31,357 bases of DNA, from contig CAMCWS010000012.1 in the NCBI GenBank assembly GCA_945882755.1, positions 1 to 31,357 of the forward strand. The letters run 5' to 3'. This DNA is from Bordetella parapertussis. Its GTDB lineage: Bacteria > Pseudomonadota > Gammaproteobacteria > Burkholderiales > Burkholderiaceae_C. How positions within the stretch are numbered: position 1 is the stretch's first letter; every line of letters starts with the position of its first letter. Position numbers and translations under genes: made by a program. The notes below the pieces were generated by a model that worked only from the letters and a program-made list of their open reading frames with translations, was not told where the DNA came from and searched no databases. Shown in pieces: positions 7,804 through 15,992 of this stretch.

Positions 7804-7886
7804 TTTTGTCTCTGTCTTTTTCAACATGTCAAATATACTAACAGCAGATGACCGAGGGAGCCTAGGGGCACCGACAAAGACCTTGC
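7804..7886 (-). promoter_or_regulatory. aspS-folE spacer with inverted repeat and possible folE -10
   Basis: This 83-base gap separates two co-directional minus-strand genes. GCCTAGG (7860-7866) and CCTAGGC (7886-7892) form a seven-base inverted repeat with a 19-base loop at the aspS 3' end, without a T run. On the minus strand TATATT (7837-7832) is a -10-like hexamer upstream of folE, but I see no good -35. A folE promoter here is plausible, not demonstrated. Confidence 0.25.
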
Positions 7887-9674
7887 CTAGGCGGTTTCGA
7901 CTTTGCGCAAACGGATATGCAGTTCACGAAGCTGCTTTTCATCCACCAGCGAGGGCGCCTGGGTAAGCAAGCACTGCGCACGCTGGGTTTTTGGAAAAGC
8001 GATCACGTCGCGAATGGAGTCAGCACCGGTCATCAGCGTCACGATACGGTCTAAACCAAAGGCCAAGCCGCCGTGGGGAGGTGCGCCGTATTGCAAGGCG
8101 TCGAGCAAGAAGCCAAATTTGATTTGCGCTTCCTCGGGGGTAATCTTCAAGGCATCGAATACTTTTTGCTGCACATCAGCGCGGTGAATACGCACCGAGC
8201 CGCCACCGATCTCCCAGCCGTTGAGCACCATGTCATAGCCTTTGGCAATGCACTTCTCGGGTGCGGTGACCATCCAATCTTCGTGCCCATCTTTGGGTGC
8301 CGTGAAGGGGTGGTGTACGGCGTTGTAGCGGTCGGCTTCTTCGTCGAATTCGAACATGGGGAAATCCACCACCCACAAAGGCGCCCAGCGGTCTTGCAAC
8401 AAGCCTTGTTTTTTGCCGAAGTCACTGTGTCCGATTTTCAGTCGCAAGCCGCCGATAGCGTCATTCACCACTTTGGCTTTGTCAGCGCCAAAGAACAACA
8501 AATCACCGTCTTGTGCGCCGCTGCGGGACAAAATCTCGGCAATGGCTTTGTCGTGCAGGTTTTTCACAATCGGGGACTGCAAGCCTTCACGGCCTTTGGC
8601 CACTTCATTGACCTTGATCCACGCCAAACCTTTGGCGCCGTAAATTTTCACAAACTCGGTGTAGCCATCAATCTCGCCACGGCTCATCTCACCACCACCT
8701 GGCACACGCAGTGCAACGACGCGTCCGCCTTTGCTGGTGGCGGGGCCACTGAACACTTTGAAGTCCACATCCGCCATGACGTCTGTGAGTTCAGTGAACT
8801 CAAGTTGGACGCGCAAATCGGGCTTGTCAGAGCCAAAGCGGTGCATGGCTTCTGCATAGGCCATGATGGGGAAGTCACCCAAGTCGATATCGAGCACCTG
8901 CTGGAACACGCCTTTGATCATGTCTTGGAACAGGGCGCGAATTTCCTCTTCACCTAAAAATGACGTTTCAATATCAATCTGGGTGAACTCGGGTTGGCGG
9001 TCTGCTCGCAGATCTTCATCGCGAAAACATTTGGTGATTTGGTAATAGCGGTCAAAGCCCGACACCATCAGCAATTGCTTGAACAACTGAGGTGACTGGG
9101 GCAGCGCAAAGAAATGGCCATCGTGAACACGGCTGGGTACCAAGTAGTCACGAGCGCCCTCAGGCGTGCTTTTGGTCAGCATGGGGGTTTCAATATCGAC
9201 AAAACCATTGGCGTCCAAAAACTTGCGTACTGCCATGGATACCCGGTAGCGCAGCATCAGATTTTTCTGCATGTAGGGGCGACGCAGGTCCAGTACCCTG
9301 TGAGTCAAACGGGTGGTCTCTGACAAATTGTCATCATCGAGTTGGAAGGGCGGCGTAACTGATGGGTTGAGCACCACCAACTCATGGCAAAGCACTTCGA
9401 TCTTGCCGCTTTTGAGTTGTTCATTGACGGTGCCTTCGGGGCGCGATCTCACCACGCCTTTAATTTGCACACAAAATTCATTGCGGATGTCTTCCGCCAC
9501 TTTGAACATATCGGCACGATCAGGGTCACAAACCACCTGTACATAGCCCTCACGGTCGCGCAAATCGATAAAGATCACGCCACCGTGGTCGCGTCGGCGA
9601 TTGACCCATCCGCACAAAGACACGTTCTGTCCTTGCAATGCTTCGGTGACCAATCCACAGTAATGCGTTCTCAT
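7887..9674 (-). CDS. aspS: Aspartyl-tRNA synthetase, probably non-discriminating (Asp/Asn)
   Basis: Class II synthetase charging tRNA-Asp, and probably also tRNA-Asn, with aspartate. The 595-residue protein shows the N-terminal OB-fold anticodon domain ([12 protein letters not shown] at 21-32), class II motif 2 around [14 protein letters not shown], a GAD insertion domain in the middle, and motif 3 GLDRIVTLM near the end. Residues 30 and 81 are His and Gly; E. coli's discriminating enzyme has Leu and Lys there, whereas the non-discriminating Pseudomonas aeruginosa enzyme has His and Gly (recalled from literature). That would mean Asn-tRNA is made by the GatCAB amidotransferase. Located downstream of fmdB and DUF502, likely one transcript. 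Confidence 0.97.
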   Translation of the reverse strand: MRTHYCGLVTEALQGQNVSLCGWVNRRRDHGGVIFIDLRDREGYVQVVCDPDRADMFKVAEDIRNEFCVQIKGVVRSRPEGTVNEQLKSGKIEVLCHELVVLNPSVTPPFQLDDDNLSETTRLTHRVLDLRRPYMQKNLMLRYRVSMAVRKFLDANGFVDIETPMLTKSTPEGARDYLVPSRVHDGHFFALPQSPQLFKQLLMVSGFDRYYQITKCFRDEDLRADRQPEFTQIDIETSFLGEEEIRALFQDMIKGVFQQVLDIDLGDFPIMAYAEAMHRFGSDKPDLRVQLEFTELTDVMADVDFKVFSGPATSKGGRVVALRVPGGGEMSRGEIDGYTEFVKIYGAKGLAWIKVNEVAKGREGLQSPIVKNLHDKAIAEILSRSGAQDGDLLFFGADKAKVVNDAIGGLRLKIGHSDFGKKQGLLQDRWAPLWVVDFPMFEFDEEADRYNAVHHPFTAPKDGHEDWMVTAPEKCIAKGYDMVLNGWEIGGGSVRIHRADVQQKVFDALKITPEEAQIKFGFLLDALQYGAPPHGGLAFGLDRIVTLMTGADSIRDVIAFPKTQRAQCLLTQAPSLVDEKQLRELHIRLRKVETA

Positions 9675-9707
9675 AGCTTGTTGTCCAGTCTGAAAAGGGG
9701 TTATGAC

Positions 9708-9727
9708 CTAAGGCGCTCTAAGGCGCT
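9708..9727. repeat. Head-to-tail duplication of CTAAGGCGCT
   Basis: Two perfect adjacent copies of a ten-base unit (9708-9717 and 9718-9727) sit in the 58-base gap between DUF502 and aspS, just past the DUF502 stop codon. Probably a small slippage duplication; no function is evident. Confidence 0.8.
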
Positions 9728-9732
9728 TTAAC

Positions 9733-10371
9733 TTAATGAGGGGTGGTGGGTAAAGCTGTGGGAGAGACAGCACCCATGGAGATGACATAAGTCAGCGCTT
9801 CGTCCACGCTCATGTCGAGTTCAATCACATCGGCGGCTGGTACCAGCAAAAAAAACCCGCTGGTGGGATTGGGCGTGGTGGGAACATACACGCTCATAAA
9901 ACCTTCCCCCAAATGCATTTTCACTTCACCTTGGGGAGTGCCGGTTTGAAAGGCAATGGTCCACGTACCTTGGCGTGGGTATTGCAACAACACAGCCTTG
10001 CGAAACGCATTTCCGTTGCTTGAAAAAAGTGTGTCAGATACTTTTTTAACGCTGTTATAGATGGACTTGACGATGGGTATGTGCGTGAAAAGCTTGTCCC
10101 ATTGTTTGACCATCCAGCGGCCCGCCACATTGGAAGCCAAAGCGCCGGTCAGTACCAGCACCAAGAACACCATCACAACGCCGAGGCCTTTGATGCCATT
10201 GAGTTGCTGCAAAGACTCTGTGTGAACTTGGGGCAAGACACTGCCCAAGCCGAACAGCACATTGGCCAAAATACCGTCAAGGGCACCGACCAACCAACTC
10301 AGAACCCATAGGGTGATGGCCAAAGGTAACCACACCAGTAATCCCGCCAAGATGTATTTTTTGAGATTCAT
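9733..10371 (-). CDS. DUF502 family inner-membrane protein
   Basis: A 212-residue membrane protein of the DUF502 family, function unknown. Two hydrophobic segments are visible, at about 5-28 (AGLLVWLPLAITLWVLSWLV) and about 62-84. The conserved central part follows: THIPIVKSIYNSVKKVSDTL (about 116-135), then strands with PRQGTWTIAFQTG and VPTTPNPTSGFFLLVP, which are characteristic of the family. It lies 39 bases downstream of the fmdB-type gene and 58 upstream of aspS. The fmdB-DUF502-aspS order recurs in betaproteobacteria as far as I recall, suggesting co-transcription rather than shared function. Confidence 0.88.
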   Translation of the reverse strand: MNLKKYILAGLLVWLPLAITLWVLSWLVGALDGILANVLFGLGSVLPQVHTESLQQLNGIKGLGVVMVFLVLVLTGALASNVAGRWMVKQWDKLFTHIPIVKSIYNSVKKVSDTLFSSNGNAFRKAVLLQYPRQGTWTIAFQTGTPQGEVKMHLGEGFMSVYVPTTPNPTSGFFLLVPAADVIELDMSVDEALTYVISMGAVSPTALPTTPH

Positions 10372-10410
10372 ACTTTGAGTAGAAAAAAACTGCAGCCGCG
10401 ATGAACGGGT

Positions 10411-10725
10411 TCAGTGACAAGCACAAGAAGGTGCGCAAGAAGCGGCACTGGTTGCTGCAGGGGTGTCTGAGGGTTTGGCCGGCGTTGCTGCATCTGGCGC
10501 AGCCGTGGTGGTGCTGTCGGTGCTAGCAGGGGCTGGATTGCCCCCACCTTTGAAATCGGTGGCGTACCAGCCAGAACCTTTGAGCTGAAAACCAGCTGCC
10601 GTGAGTTGCTTGGTGTAGGAGGGCTTGCCGCAAGAAGGGCATTCACTCAAGGGCGGGTCAGACATTTTTTGCAGCTGGTCTTTAGCGAAGCCGCAAGCGC
10701 TGCATTTATAGGCATAAATTGGCAT
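10411..10725 (-). CDS. FmdB-type zinc-ribbon protein
   Basis: A 104-residue protein with an N-terminal zinc ribbon of the FmdB/CxxC family: MPIYAYKCSACG, then a second pair in SECPSCG, giving cysteines 8, 11, 29 and 32. The conserved AAGFQLKGSGWYATDF segment follows at about 43-58. The remaining tail is low complexity, rich in Ala, Thr, Pro and Ser, and ends in a Cys/His cluster (CAPSCACH) that could bind metal. Name derives from a putative regulator, but no DNA-binding role is established and I infer none. First gene of the fmdB-DUF502-aspS run, divergent from the pot genes. Confidence 0.88.
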   Translation of the reverse strand: MPIYAYKCSACGFAKDQLQKMSDPPLSECPSCGKPSYTKQLTAAGFQLKGSGWYATDFKGGGNPAPASTDSTTTAAPDAATPAKPSDTPAATSAASCAPSCACH

Positions 10726-10798
10726 AGATGATTCGCAGAGTGAGCTCAGATTGATGCCTTAAATTGTAAGCTTTTTATGCAGGAGAAGCCCCCAGCGC

Positions 10799-10828
10799 CT
10801 GAAAACCGCATCCAACTATTCATATACT
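10799..10828 (+). promoter_or_regulatory. Candidate sigma-70 promoter for the potF-like operon
   Basis: CTGAAA (10799-10804), an 18-base spacer and TATACT (10823-10828) give 4/6 and 5/6 matches to consensus. Transcription would begin near 10835, leaving a leader of about 65 bases before the ATG at 10900. Visual call. Confidence 0.45.
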
Positions 10829-10839
10829 ACGCGCTTGGC

Positions 10840-10854
10840 ACTCGCACAGCGAGT
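10840..10854 (+). promoter_or_regulatory. Inverted repeat in the potF leader
   Basis: ACTCGC (10840-10845), a three-base loop and GCGAGT (10849-10854) form a perfect six-pair dyad, followed by TTTCTTTGTT. If the upstream promoter is right it starts about five bases into the transcript, so it may be a 5' stabilising hairpin, a weak attenuator or an operator. Confidence 0.4.
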
Positions 10855-10899
10855 TTCTTTGTTGGGTTATCCACTTTTACTTATGGAGTCTCTGCCATC

Positions 10900-12033
10900 A
10901 TGAACAAACGTCTTTTATGGCTTGTCTTAGCCTGCTTGTCTGTCGCGGCTTGTGGCAAAAAGGAAGAGCCACAGGCTCCCGTTGCTGCAGCACCTGTGAT
11001 TGCAGAAGAGAAGGTCTTGAACGTTTATAACTGGCCCGATTACATCGCGGCCGACATGATCGCCAATTTCGAAAAAGAAACTGGCATCAAAGTCAACTAC
11101 CAAACTTTTGAAAACAATGAAGGCCTACAAGCCAAATTGGTGGCAGGTAACTCTGGCTACGACATCGTGGTGCCAGGCTCCGTGTTTGTGAAAGCGCAAA
11201 TCGAAGCGGGTCTGCTGAAAAAACTCGACAAATCTCAAATACCCAATTACAACAACCTCGATCCCGCATTGATGAGCAAACTTGTAAGCGTTGACCCAGG
11301 CAATGAATATGTTCTTCCTTGGGCGTGGAGCTTCACCACCGTGGCCATCAACAAAGCCAAAGTAAGCAAAGCTTTGGGCAGCACCCCCATGCCTGAAAAC
11401 GCATGGGACCTGGTGTTCAACCCCACTTACACCTCCAAGCTCAAGTCCTGTGGCATCGCTTACCTCGATTCACCCTCCGAAATTTTGCCCCCTGCCCTGC
11501 ACTACATCGGTAAAAACGCTTACTCGGAAGATGCTGCCGACCACAAAGCGGCTGGCGAAATGTTGGCCAAGGTTCGCAAAGACATTCGTTTGTTCTCTAG
11601 CACCATGATTGACGACGTTGCGGGTGGCAAAGCATGCGTGGCCTTGGGTTGGGCGGGTGACTTCAATATCGCGATTGCCCGTGTCAATGAAAACAAGAGC
11701 GGCCAAGACATCGAAGTGCTTTTACCCAAAACCGGTGGCCTGATCTTCTTTGACAACTTGGCCGTACCAGCTGATGCCAAGCACCCCAACAATGCCATGG
11801 CTTTCATCAATTACTTCCTGAAACCCGAAGTATCCGCCGCTCTCACCAATGAACTGGGTTATCCCACTGCCAACAAAGCCAGCTTGGCGAATGTGAACCC
11901 CGAAGTGGCCCAAAACAAAGCCGTGTTTCCTGATGAAGCCAATTTGGGCTTGATGGTGCCGCCAGCTGCATTGGGCAATGCTGCACGGGAATCCATGACA
12001 GCTGTCTATACCAGCTTCAAAAAAGGCAAATAA
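10900..12033 (+). CDS. potF: PotF-like polyamine ABC transporter substrate-binding lipoprotein
   Basis: Binds a polyamine-like substrate outside the inner membrane and delivers it to the permease pair encoded downstream. The frame is open from 10777, but the ATG at 10900 starts a clean lipoprotein signal: lysine-arginine n-region, hydrophobic core, lipobox VAAC with Cys18. The 377-residue protein aligns by eye along its length with E. coli PotF (VYNWPDYIA, FEKETGIKV, KLKSCGIAYLDSPSEI, GWAGD, FFDNLAVPADA). The Trp and Asp of GWAGD and the Phe and Asp of FFD are kept, but the serine after NW is proline and the serine in VVPS is glycine, so ligand preference may differ from putrescine. E. coli PotF is soluble, not a lipoprotein. 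First gene of a three-gene cassette. Confidence 0.9.
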   Translation: MNKRLLWLVLACLSVAACGKKEEPQAPVAAAPVIAEEKVLNVYNWPDYIAADMIANFEKETGIKVNYQTFENNEGLQAKLVAGNSGYDIVVPGSVFVKAQIEAGLLKKLDKSQIPNYNNLDPALMSKLVSVDPGNEYVLPWAWSFTTVAINKAKVSKALGSTPMPENAWDLVFNPTYTSKLKSCGIAYLDSPSEILPPALHYIGKNAYSEDAADHKAAGEMLAKVRKDIRLFSSTMIDDVAGGKACVALGWAGDFNIAIARVNENKSGQDIEVLLPKTGGLIFFDNLAVPADAKHPNNAMAFINYFLKPEVSAALTNELGYPTANKASLANVNPEVAQNKAVFPDEANLGLMVPPAALGNAARESMTAVYTSFKKGK

Positions 12034-12040
12034 AGATTTT

Positions 12041-12074
12041 GGCGGACACTGAAGTTATAGCTAAGGTGTCTGCC
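12041..12074 (+). terminator. Intercistronic hairpin between potF and potH
   Basis: GGCGGACAC (12041-12049) pairs with GTGTCTGCC (12066-12074) over nine positions with one G-U wobble and a 16-base loop, followed by GTCTTT. The weak T run suggests partial termination or protection of the potF message, either of which would favour binding protein over permease. Structure is seen; role is inferred. Confidence 0.5.
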
Positions 12075-12097
12075 GTCTTTAGGCTAATTCAAATATC

Positions 12098-13039
12098 TTG
12101 AAGACCTTGTCGTCCACTTTGGGACTGCTGTTCTTGCGGCGTGGCCGCTTGATGGTTTTGGGTGTCCCATGGTTTTGGTTATTGCTGTTTTTTGCTGTTC
12201 CCTTTTTCATACTGCTGCGCATCAGTGTGACCGACATGGGGGAGCAACTCAACCCCTTTGCCCCGCTCGTTGATATTCAAGCGGGGCATTTTTCTTTACG
12301 CCTAAAGTTCTCGCACTATGTGTCGTTGTTCTTGGATCCTGACTCGGGTTGGGGACAGACGCTGTACATCGAATCTTATTTGCTGTCTTTGCGCTACGCT
12401 TTTTTCACGACCTGCTTGTGTTTGTTCTTTGGCTATCCCTTTGCTTATTTTTTAGCCCGCAGTCCCAGCAATGTTCGTCCTTTGTTGCTGCTGTTGGTCA
12501 TGCTGCCTTTTTGGACCTCATTTTTGTTGCGGGTGTATGCATGGAAGGGCTTGCTGGCCGATGCAGGATTGATCAACAACCTGATGCTGGCAGTGGGCTT
12601 GATAGATGAACCTCTGCAACTGCTCTACAACGATGTCTCCATGCTGGTCGGCATGACCTATGTCTACCTGCCCTTCATGGTGTTGCCGCTTTATGCCAAT
12701 TTAGTCAAGCTTGACCTGCGCTTACTTGAAGCCGCTCAAGACCTGGGGGCCACGCCTTGGAAGACTTTCTGGCTCATCACCGTGCCCATGAGTCGCGCTG
12801 GCATTGTGGCGGGATCCATCTTGGTTTTCATTCCCTGCTTAGGAGAATTTGTCATTCCCTCTCTTTTGGGTGGCGCAGAAAACATCATGATTGGTCGGGT
12901 GGTGTGGGATGAAATGTTCAGCAGCAACAACTGGCCGCGTGCCAGTGCTTTATCCATTGTGTTGATTTTGGGCGTGGTCATTCCATTGGCTTGGTTTAAC
13001 CAACGCTTGGCCCGCAAAGTCGAAGAGGAAAGCCGGTAA
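12098..13039 (+). CDS. potH: Polyamine ABC transporter permease, PotH/PotB type
   Basis: One half of the inner-membrane channel of the transporter. The 313-residue protein has about six hydrophobic helices, the first at about 20-42 (LGVPWFWLLLFFAVPFFILL). The cytoplasmic coupling loop that contacts the ATPase is EAAQDLGATPWKTFWLITVP (about 211-230), a good EAA motif. The frame opens with TTG at 12098 after an in-frame TAG; no strong ribosome site is visible, and ATG at 12152 would cut the N-terminus close to the first helix, so the start is uncertain. Ends in a TAATG overlap with the next permease gene. Confidence 0.88.
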   Translation: MKTLSSTLGLLFLRRGRLMVLGVPWFWLLLFFAVPFFILLRISVTDMGEQLNPFAPLVDIQAGHFSLRLKFSHYVSLFLDPDSGWGQTLYIESYLLSLRYAFFTTCLCLFFGYPFAYFLARSPSNVRPLLLLLVMLPFWTSFLLRVYAWKGLLADAGLINNLMLAVGLIDEPLQLLYNDVSMLVGMTYVYLPFMVLPLYANLVKLDLRLLEAAQDLGATPWKTFWLITVPMSRAGIVAGSILVFIPCLGEFVIPSLLGGAENIMIGRVVWDEMFSSNNWPRASALSIVLILGVVIPLAWFNQRLARKVEEESR

Positions 13040-13866
13040 TGCAGGCCAACCGATGGCACCGTTATGTCAGCCGCTTATGGCTGGGTGGCGTGTTTTTATT
13101 TTTCTATTTACCACTGATGTTTTTGTTGGTGTTCTCCTTCAACAGCACCCGCCAAGACAGCCAGTTCACAGGTTTTTCCCTTCGTTGGTATCAGGCTTTG
13201 GGGCAAGACACCCGTTTGGTTGAAGGTTTTTTACTGTCGTTGAATGTGGCTTTGCTCAGCGCCACCTTGGCAACGGTATTAGCTACCTTGGCAGCTTATG
13301 CCTTGATACGCTTTGGCGCGTTCAAAGGTCGCTCCTTGTTCAATGCGATGCTGAGTTCACCTCTGGTCATGCCCGAAGTCATCATTGGCTTGTCCTTGCT
13401 GTTGCTGTTTGTGGGCATGGAGCGCTGGGTGGGTTGGCCTGGACGGGGCGCCACCACCATCGTGCTGGGCCATGCCTTGCTGGGCATGGCGTATGCCACT
13501 GTGGTGGTTCAGTCTCGCCTCAAAGAGATGGACCGGTCTATTGAAGAGGCTGCACTTGACCTAGGTTGCCGGCCCTACCAAGTATTTTTTCTGGTGACAC
13601 TGCCCAATATCTCGCAGGCTTTGGTTGCCGCTTGGTTGCTGACCTTCACCTTGTCATTTGATGATGTGGTGATTTCCGAATTTTTATCTGGGCCTGGCGT
13701 GACCACCCTGCCCCAAGTGATCTTCAGCTATGCACGGCGTGGTGTGAACCCTTCGATTTATGCAGCCGCCACGCTATTGATGGCCGTGGTCAGTTTGGCA
13801 GTGGTGTTCTACGGGGTGCATACGGCCCGAAAGATGCGACGTGAAGCCTACCGGCCAGTGGACTGA
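13039..13866 (+). CDS. potI: Polyamine ABC transporter permease, PotI/PotC type
   Basis: Second half of the channel, 275 residues with six predicted helices starting at about 14-35 (LWLGGVFLFFYLPLMFLLVF). The conserved loop NSTRQDSQFTGFSLRWYQAL is typical of PotI/PotC. The ATPase-contact EAA loop is EEAALDLGCRPYQVFFLVTL (about 169-188). Its ATG shares bases with the potH stop, so translation is coupled. No ATP-binding subunit follows: the next gene, three bases away, is ubiB on the other strand. Confidence 0.9.
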   Translation: MQANRWHRYVSRLWLGGVFLFFYLPLMFLLVFSFNSTRQDSQFTGFSLRWYQALGQDTRLVEGFLLSLNVALLSATLATVLATLAAYALIRFGAFKGRSLFNAMLSSPLVMPEVIIGLSLLLLFVGMERWVGWPGRGATTIVLGHALLGMAYATVVVQSRLKEMDRSIEEAALDLGCRPYQVFFLVTLPNISQALVAAWLLTFTLSFDDVVISEFLSGPGVTTLPQVIFSYARRGVNPSIYAAATLLMAVVSLAVVFYGVHTARKMRREAYRPVD

Positions 13867-13869
13867 ATA

Positions 13870-15441
13870 TCAGCCGGCCAGACTCCACACGCCAAGGGTG
13901 GCCGTGATGACGATGCCGGCCATAAAGCCCAAGACCAACAACAAAATAGCCTGCAAGTTTTGATGCGTTCGGCGTTGCGCTTCTATCAAACGAATCAATT
14001 CATCACGCTCTGCCATCGGGTCCCGCTGCAAATAGGCGTGTACCAAGCGAGGAATCTCAGGAATGAGTTTGGCAAAACGAGGTGCTTCAATCTTGAGTTG
14101 CTGCCAAAACTTTTGTGGCCCCATTTGCTCAAGCATCCACTTTTCCAAGAAAGGTTTGGCGGTGCTCCATAGATCGAGGTCAGGGTCAAGCTGCCGCCCC
14201 AAGCCTTCGATGTTGAGCAAGGTTTTTTGCAACAACACCAACTGCGGTTGTATTTCCACCTGGAAGCGTCTAGAGGTTTGGAACAGGCGCAGCAACACCA
14301 TGCCCAAGGAAATTTCTTTCAAGGGCCTGTCGAAATAAGGCTCGCACACCGCTCGAATAGCCGCCTCCAGCTCATCCACCCGAGTTTGTTCGGGAACCCA
14401 GCCAGACTCGATATGCAATTCGGCCACACGCTTGTAATCACGTCGGAAAAACGCCGTGAAGTTTTGCGCTAAATAATCTTTATCAACTTCGGTAAGGGTA
14501 CCCACAATGCCGAAGTCAAGTGACACATAGCGGCCAAAGGTGGCGCTGTCAGTGCTGACTTGGATATTGCCGGGGTGCATATCGGCATGAAAGAAACCAT
14601 CTCGAAAAACTTGCGTGAAAAACAAGGTCACGCCATCTTTAGCGAGTTGCGGGATGTTGACGCCAGCCTTGCGCAAAGCCTCGGTATGGCTGATAGGGAT
14701 GCCGTACATGCGCTCCATGACCAATACATTGGGGCGGCAATACTCCCAGACCATTTCGGGTATCAAAACCAAATTCAAACCTTCCATATTGCGGCGCAAT
14801 TGCGCTGCATTGGAGGCCTCACGAACCAAATCAAGCTCGTCGTGCAGATGCTTGTCAAACTCGGCCACCACCTCGCGGGGCTTGAGTCGTTTCCCATCAC
14901 TCGAGAGCCGCTCTACCCATGTCGCCATATTGCGCATGAGGTCTAAATCTTTGTCGATGACTTTGAGCATGCCTGGACGCAGCACCTTCACTGCCACCTC
15001 GCGTTCAGGCTCACCCTTGTTGTTACGCAGTCGCCCAAAATGGACTTGAGCGACTGATGCGCTGGCAACAGGCGTATGTTCAAAATGGCTAAACACCTCG
15101 TCTAGTTTTTTACCAAAAGCCTTTTCAATCATGGCCACCGCTTGCGCGGAAGGAAAAGGGGGCACTTGGTCTTGCAGTTTGGCGAGTTCATCTGAGATGT
15201 CCTCAGGCAACAAATCCCGACGGGTAGATAGCACTTGACCAAATTTGACGAATACAGGGCCCAAGCTCTCCAACGCAAGCCGTAAGCGCTCGCCACGGGG
15301 CGCACGTAAATTTCGCCCAAACGTAAGTACACGAGAGACAACCTTTAGCCAAGGCTGCTTGAAGCCGGAGAGCAGTAATTCGTCGAGGCCGAAGCGCAGC
15401 ACGATCCAGACGATAAAGATGCCGCGGTCTATGCGGATCAT
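13870..15441 (-). CDS. ubiB: UbiB, atypical ABC1/ADCK-type kinase for ubiquinone synthesis
   Basis: Membrane-linked ATPase/kinase-like protein needed for ubiquinone biosynthesis, thought to help extract or organise lipid intermediates for the Ubi complex. The 523-residue protein has the family KFGQ motif at 66-69, an alanine-rich nucleotide loop (ASASVAQVH near 126-134), Lys152 in VAVKVLRPG, the catalytic HADMHPGN at 285-292 and DFG at 309-311. Two C-terminal hydrophobic segments at about 487-520 anchor it in the inner membrane. Length is close to the E. coli protein. ATG overlaps the ubiJ stop by four bases. It ends the seven-gene minus-strand run and converges on potI with three bases between. 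Confidence 0.96.
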   Translation of the reverse strand: MIRIDRGIFIVWIVLRFGLDELLLSGFKQPWLKVVSRVLTFGRNLRAPRGERLRLALESLGPVFVKFGQVLSTRRDLLPEDISDELAKLQDQVPPFPSAQAVAMIEKAFGKKLDEVFSHFEHTPVASASVAQVHFGRLRNNKGEPEREVAVKVLRPGMLKVIDKDLDLMRNMATWVERLSSDGKRLKPREVVAEFDKHLHDELDLVREASNAAQLRRNMEGLNLVLIPEMVWEYCRPNVLVMERMYGIPISHTEALRKAGVNIPQLAKDGVTLFFTQVFRDGFFHADMHPGNIQVSTDSATFGRYVSLDFGIVGTLTEVDKDYLAQNFTAFFRRDYKRVAELHIESGWVPEQTRVDELEAAIRAVCEPYFDRPLKEISLGMVLLRLFQTSRRFQVEIQPQLVLLQKTLLNIEGLGRQLDPDLDLWSTAKPFLEKWMLEQMGPQKFWQQLKIEAPRFAKLIPEIPRLVHAYLQRDPMAERDELIRLIEAQRRTHQNLQAILLLVLGFMAGIVITATLGVWSLAG

Positions 15442-15980
15442 GAGGGGTGTACCGTAGACGAGGCTGGCTCAGGCAAAAAACCTTTGAGTGCCGTGAATAC
15501 GCGCTTGGCCATGGCCACACATTGGTGAGCCATCGCATCACCAAGGACCCGAGACAGGTCTTCCTCGATATCCCATCGCACATGGTCGACCAGCCAATTG
15601 ATATCTGCTGCCAACATGACGTCCCCCTGCACTTGCATCGTGGGTTTGTCGCCCTGGACCAAGCCTTGCACAATGGCCCATGGCGACTCTTGGCTGATGT
15701 GCAAGGACAAGTCTGGCGAGTTTTGCAACACGGTTCTTTCAAGTAAGCCCGCAGGCGTGATGCGGCACGCAAGTTGCAGCTGTCGCCAGCTGATTTGCAG
15801 TGTGCGGTTTTGCTGCCGCTTGAGCCTTGATGTAGCCGCGGGTTCTTGCATCAAGACATGGTTAAGCAAAAGAAGCACACGGTCTTGCGCCTCATCAATC
15901 AAGGCAGCAGGTGGCTGCAAATGCATCACAGCAGAGCTGAACTGGGCAGCTAACTCTGCCAACGAAGGTAAAGGCTTCAT
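15438..15980 (-). CDS. ubiJ: UbiJ, SCP2-domain accessory protein of ubiquinone synthesis
   Basis: Lipid-binding accessory factor of the soluble ubiquinone-synthesis complex, carrying an SCP2 (sterol carrier) domain. The 180-residue product is weakly conserved, but the arrangement ubiE-(Tim44)-ubiJ-ubiB, the SCP2-like strands ([18 protein letters not shown] near 62-80; [17 protein letters not shown] near 114-130), and the C-terminal helix [17 protein letters not shown], matching UbiJ's W..E..L....GD.., support the call. TTG at 15986 is an alternative start two codons earlier; ATG at 15980 is preferred although its ribosome site is poor. The stop overlaps the ubiB start (ATGA). Confidence 0.85.
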   Translation of the reverse strand: MKPLPSLAELAAQFSSAVMHLQPPAALIDEAQDRVLLLLNHVLMQEPAATSRLKRQQNRTLQISWRQLQLACRITPAGLLERTVLQNSPDLSLHISQESPWAIVQGLVQGDKPTMQVQGDVMLAADINWLVDHVRWDIEEDLSRVLGDAMAHQCVAMAKRVFTALKGFLPEPASSTVHPS

Positions 15981-15992
15981 CAACAAGGGTGC

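Noticed and set aside
8073..8957. 294-residue plus-strand frame across aspS
   Set aside because: Mirror of a GC-rich conserved gene; low-complexity histidine and phenylalanine-rich translation typical of antisense frames.
10836..10850. Sigma-54-like site TGGCAC with GC ten bases after the GG
   Set aside because: The -24 half is perfect, but the -12 half reads CAGC rather than TTGC, and the GC belongs to the local dyad; a sigma-70 promoter fits better.
10777..10899. N-terminal extension of the PotF-like protein
   Set aside because: The extra 41 residues would precede a clean lipoprotein signal starting at 10900, and they overlap the predicted promoter and leader dyad.
13851..13881. Repeated CCGGCCAG around the potI/ubiB junction
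   Set aside because: Two copies in the convergent ends with a small inner dyad, but no T run and partly coding; likely chance in GC-rich sequence.
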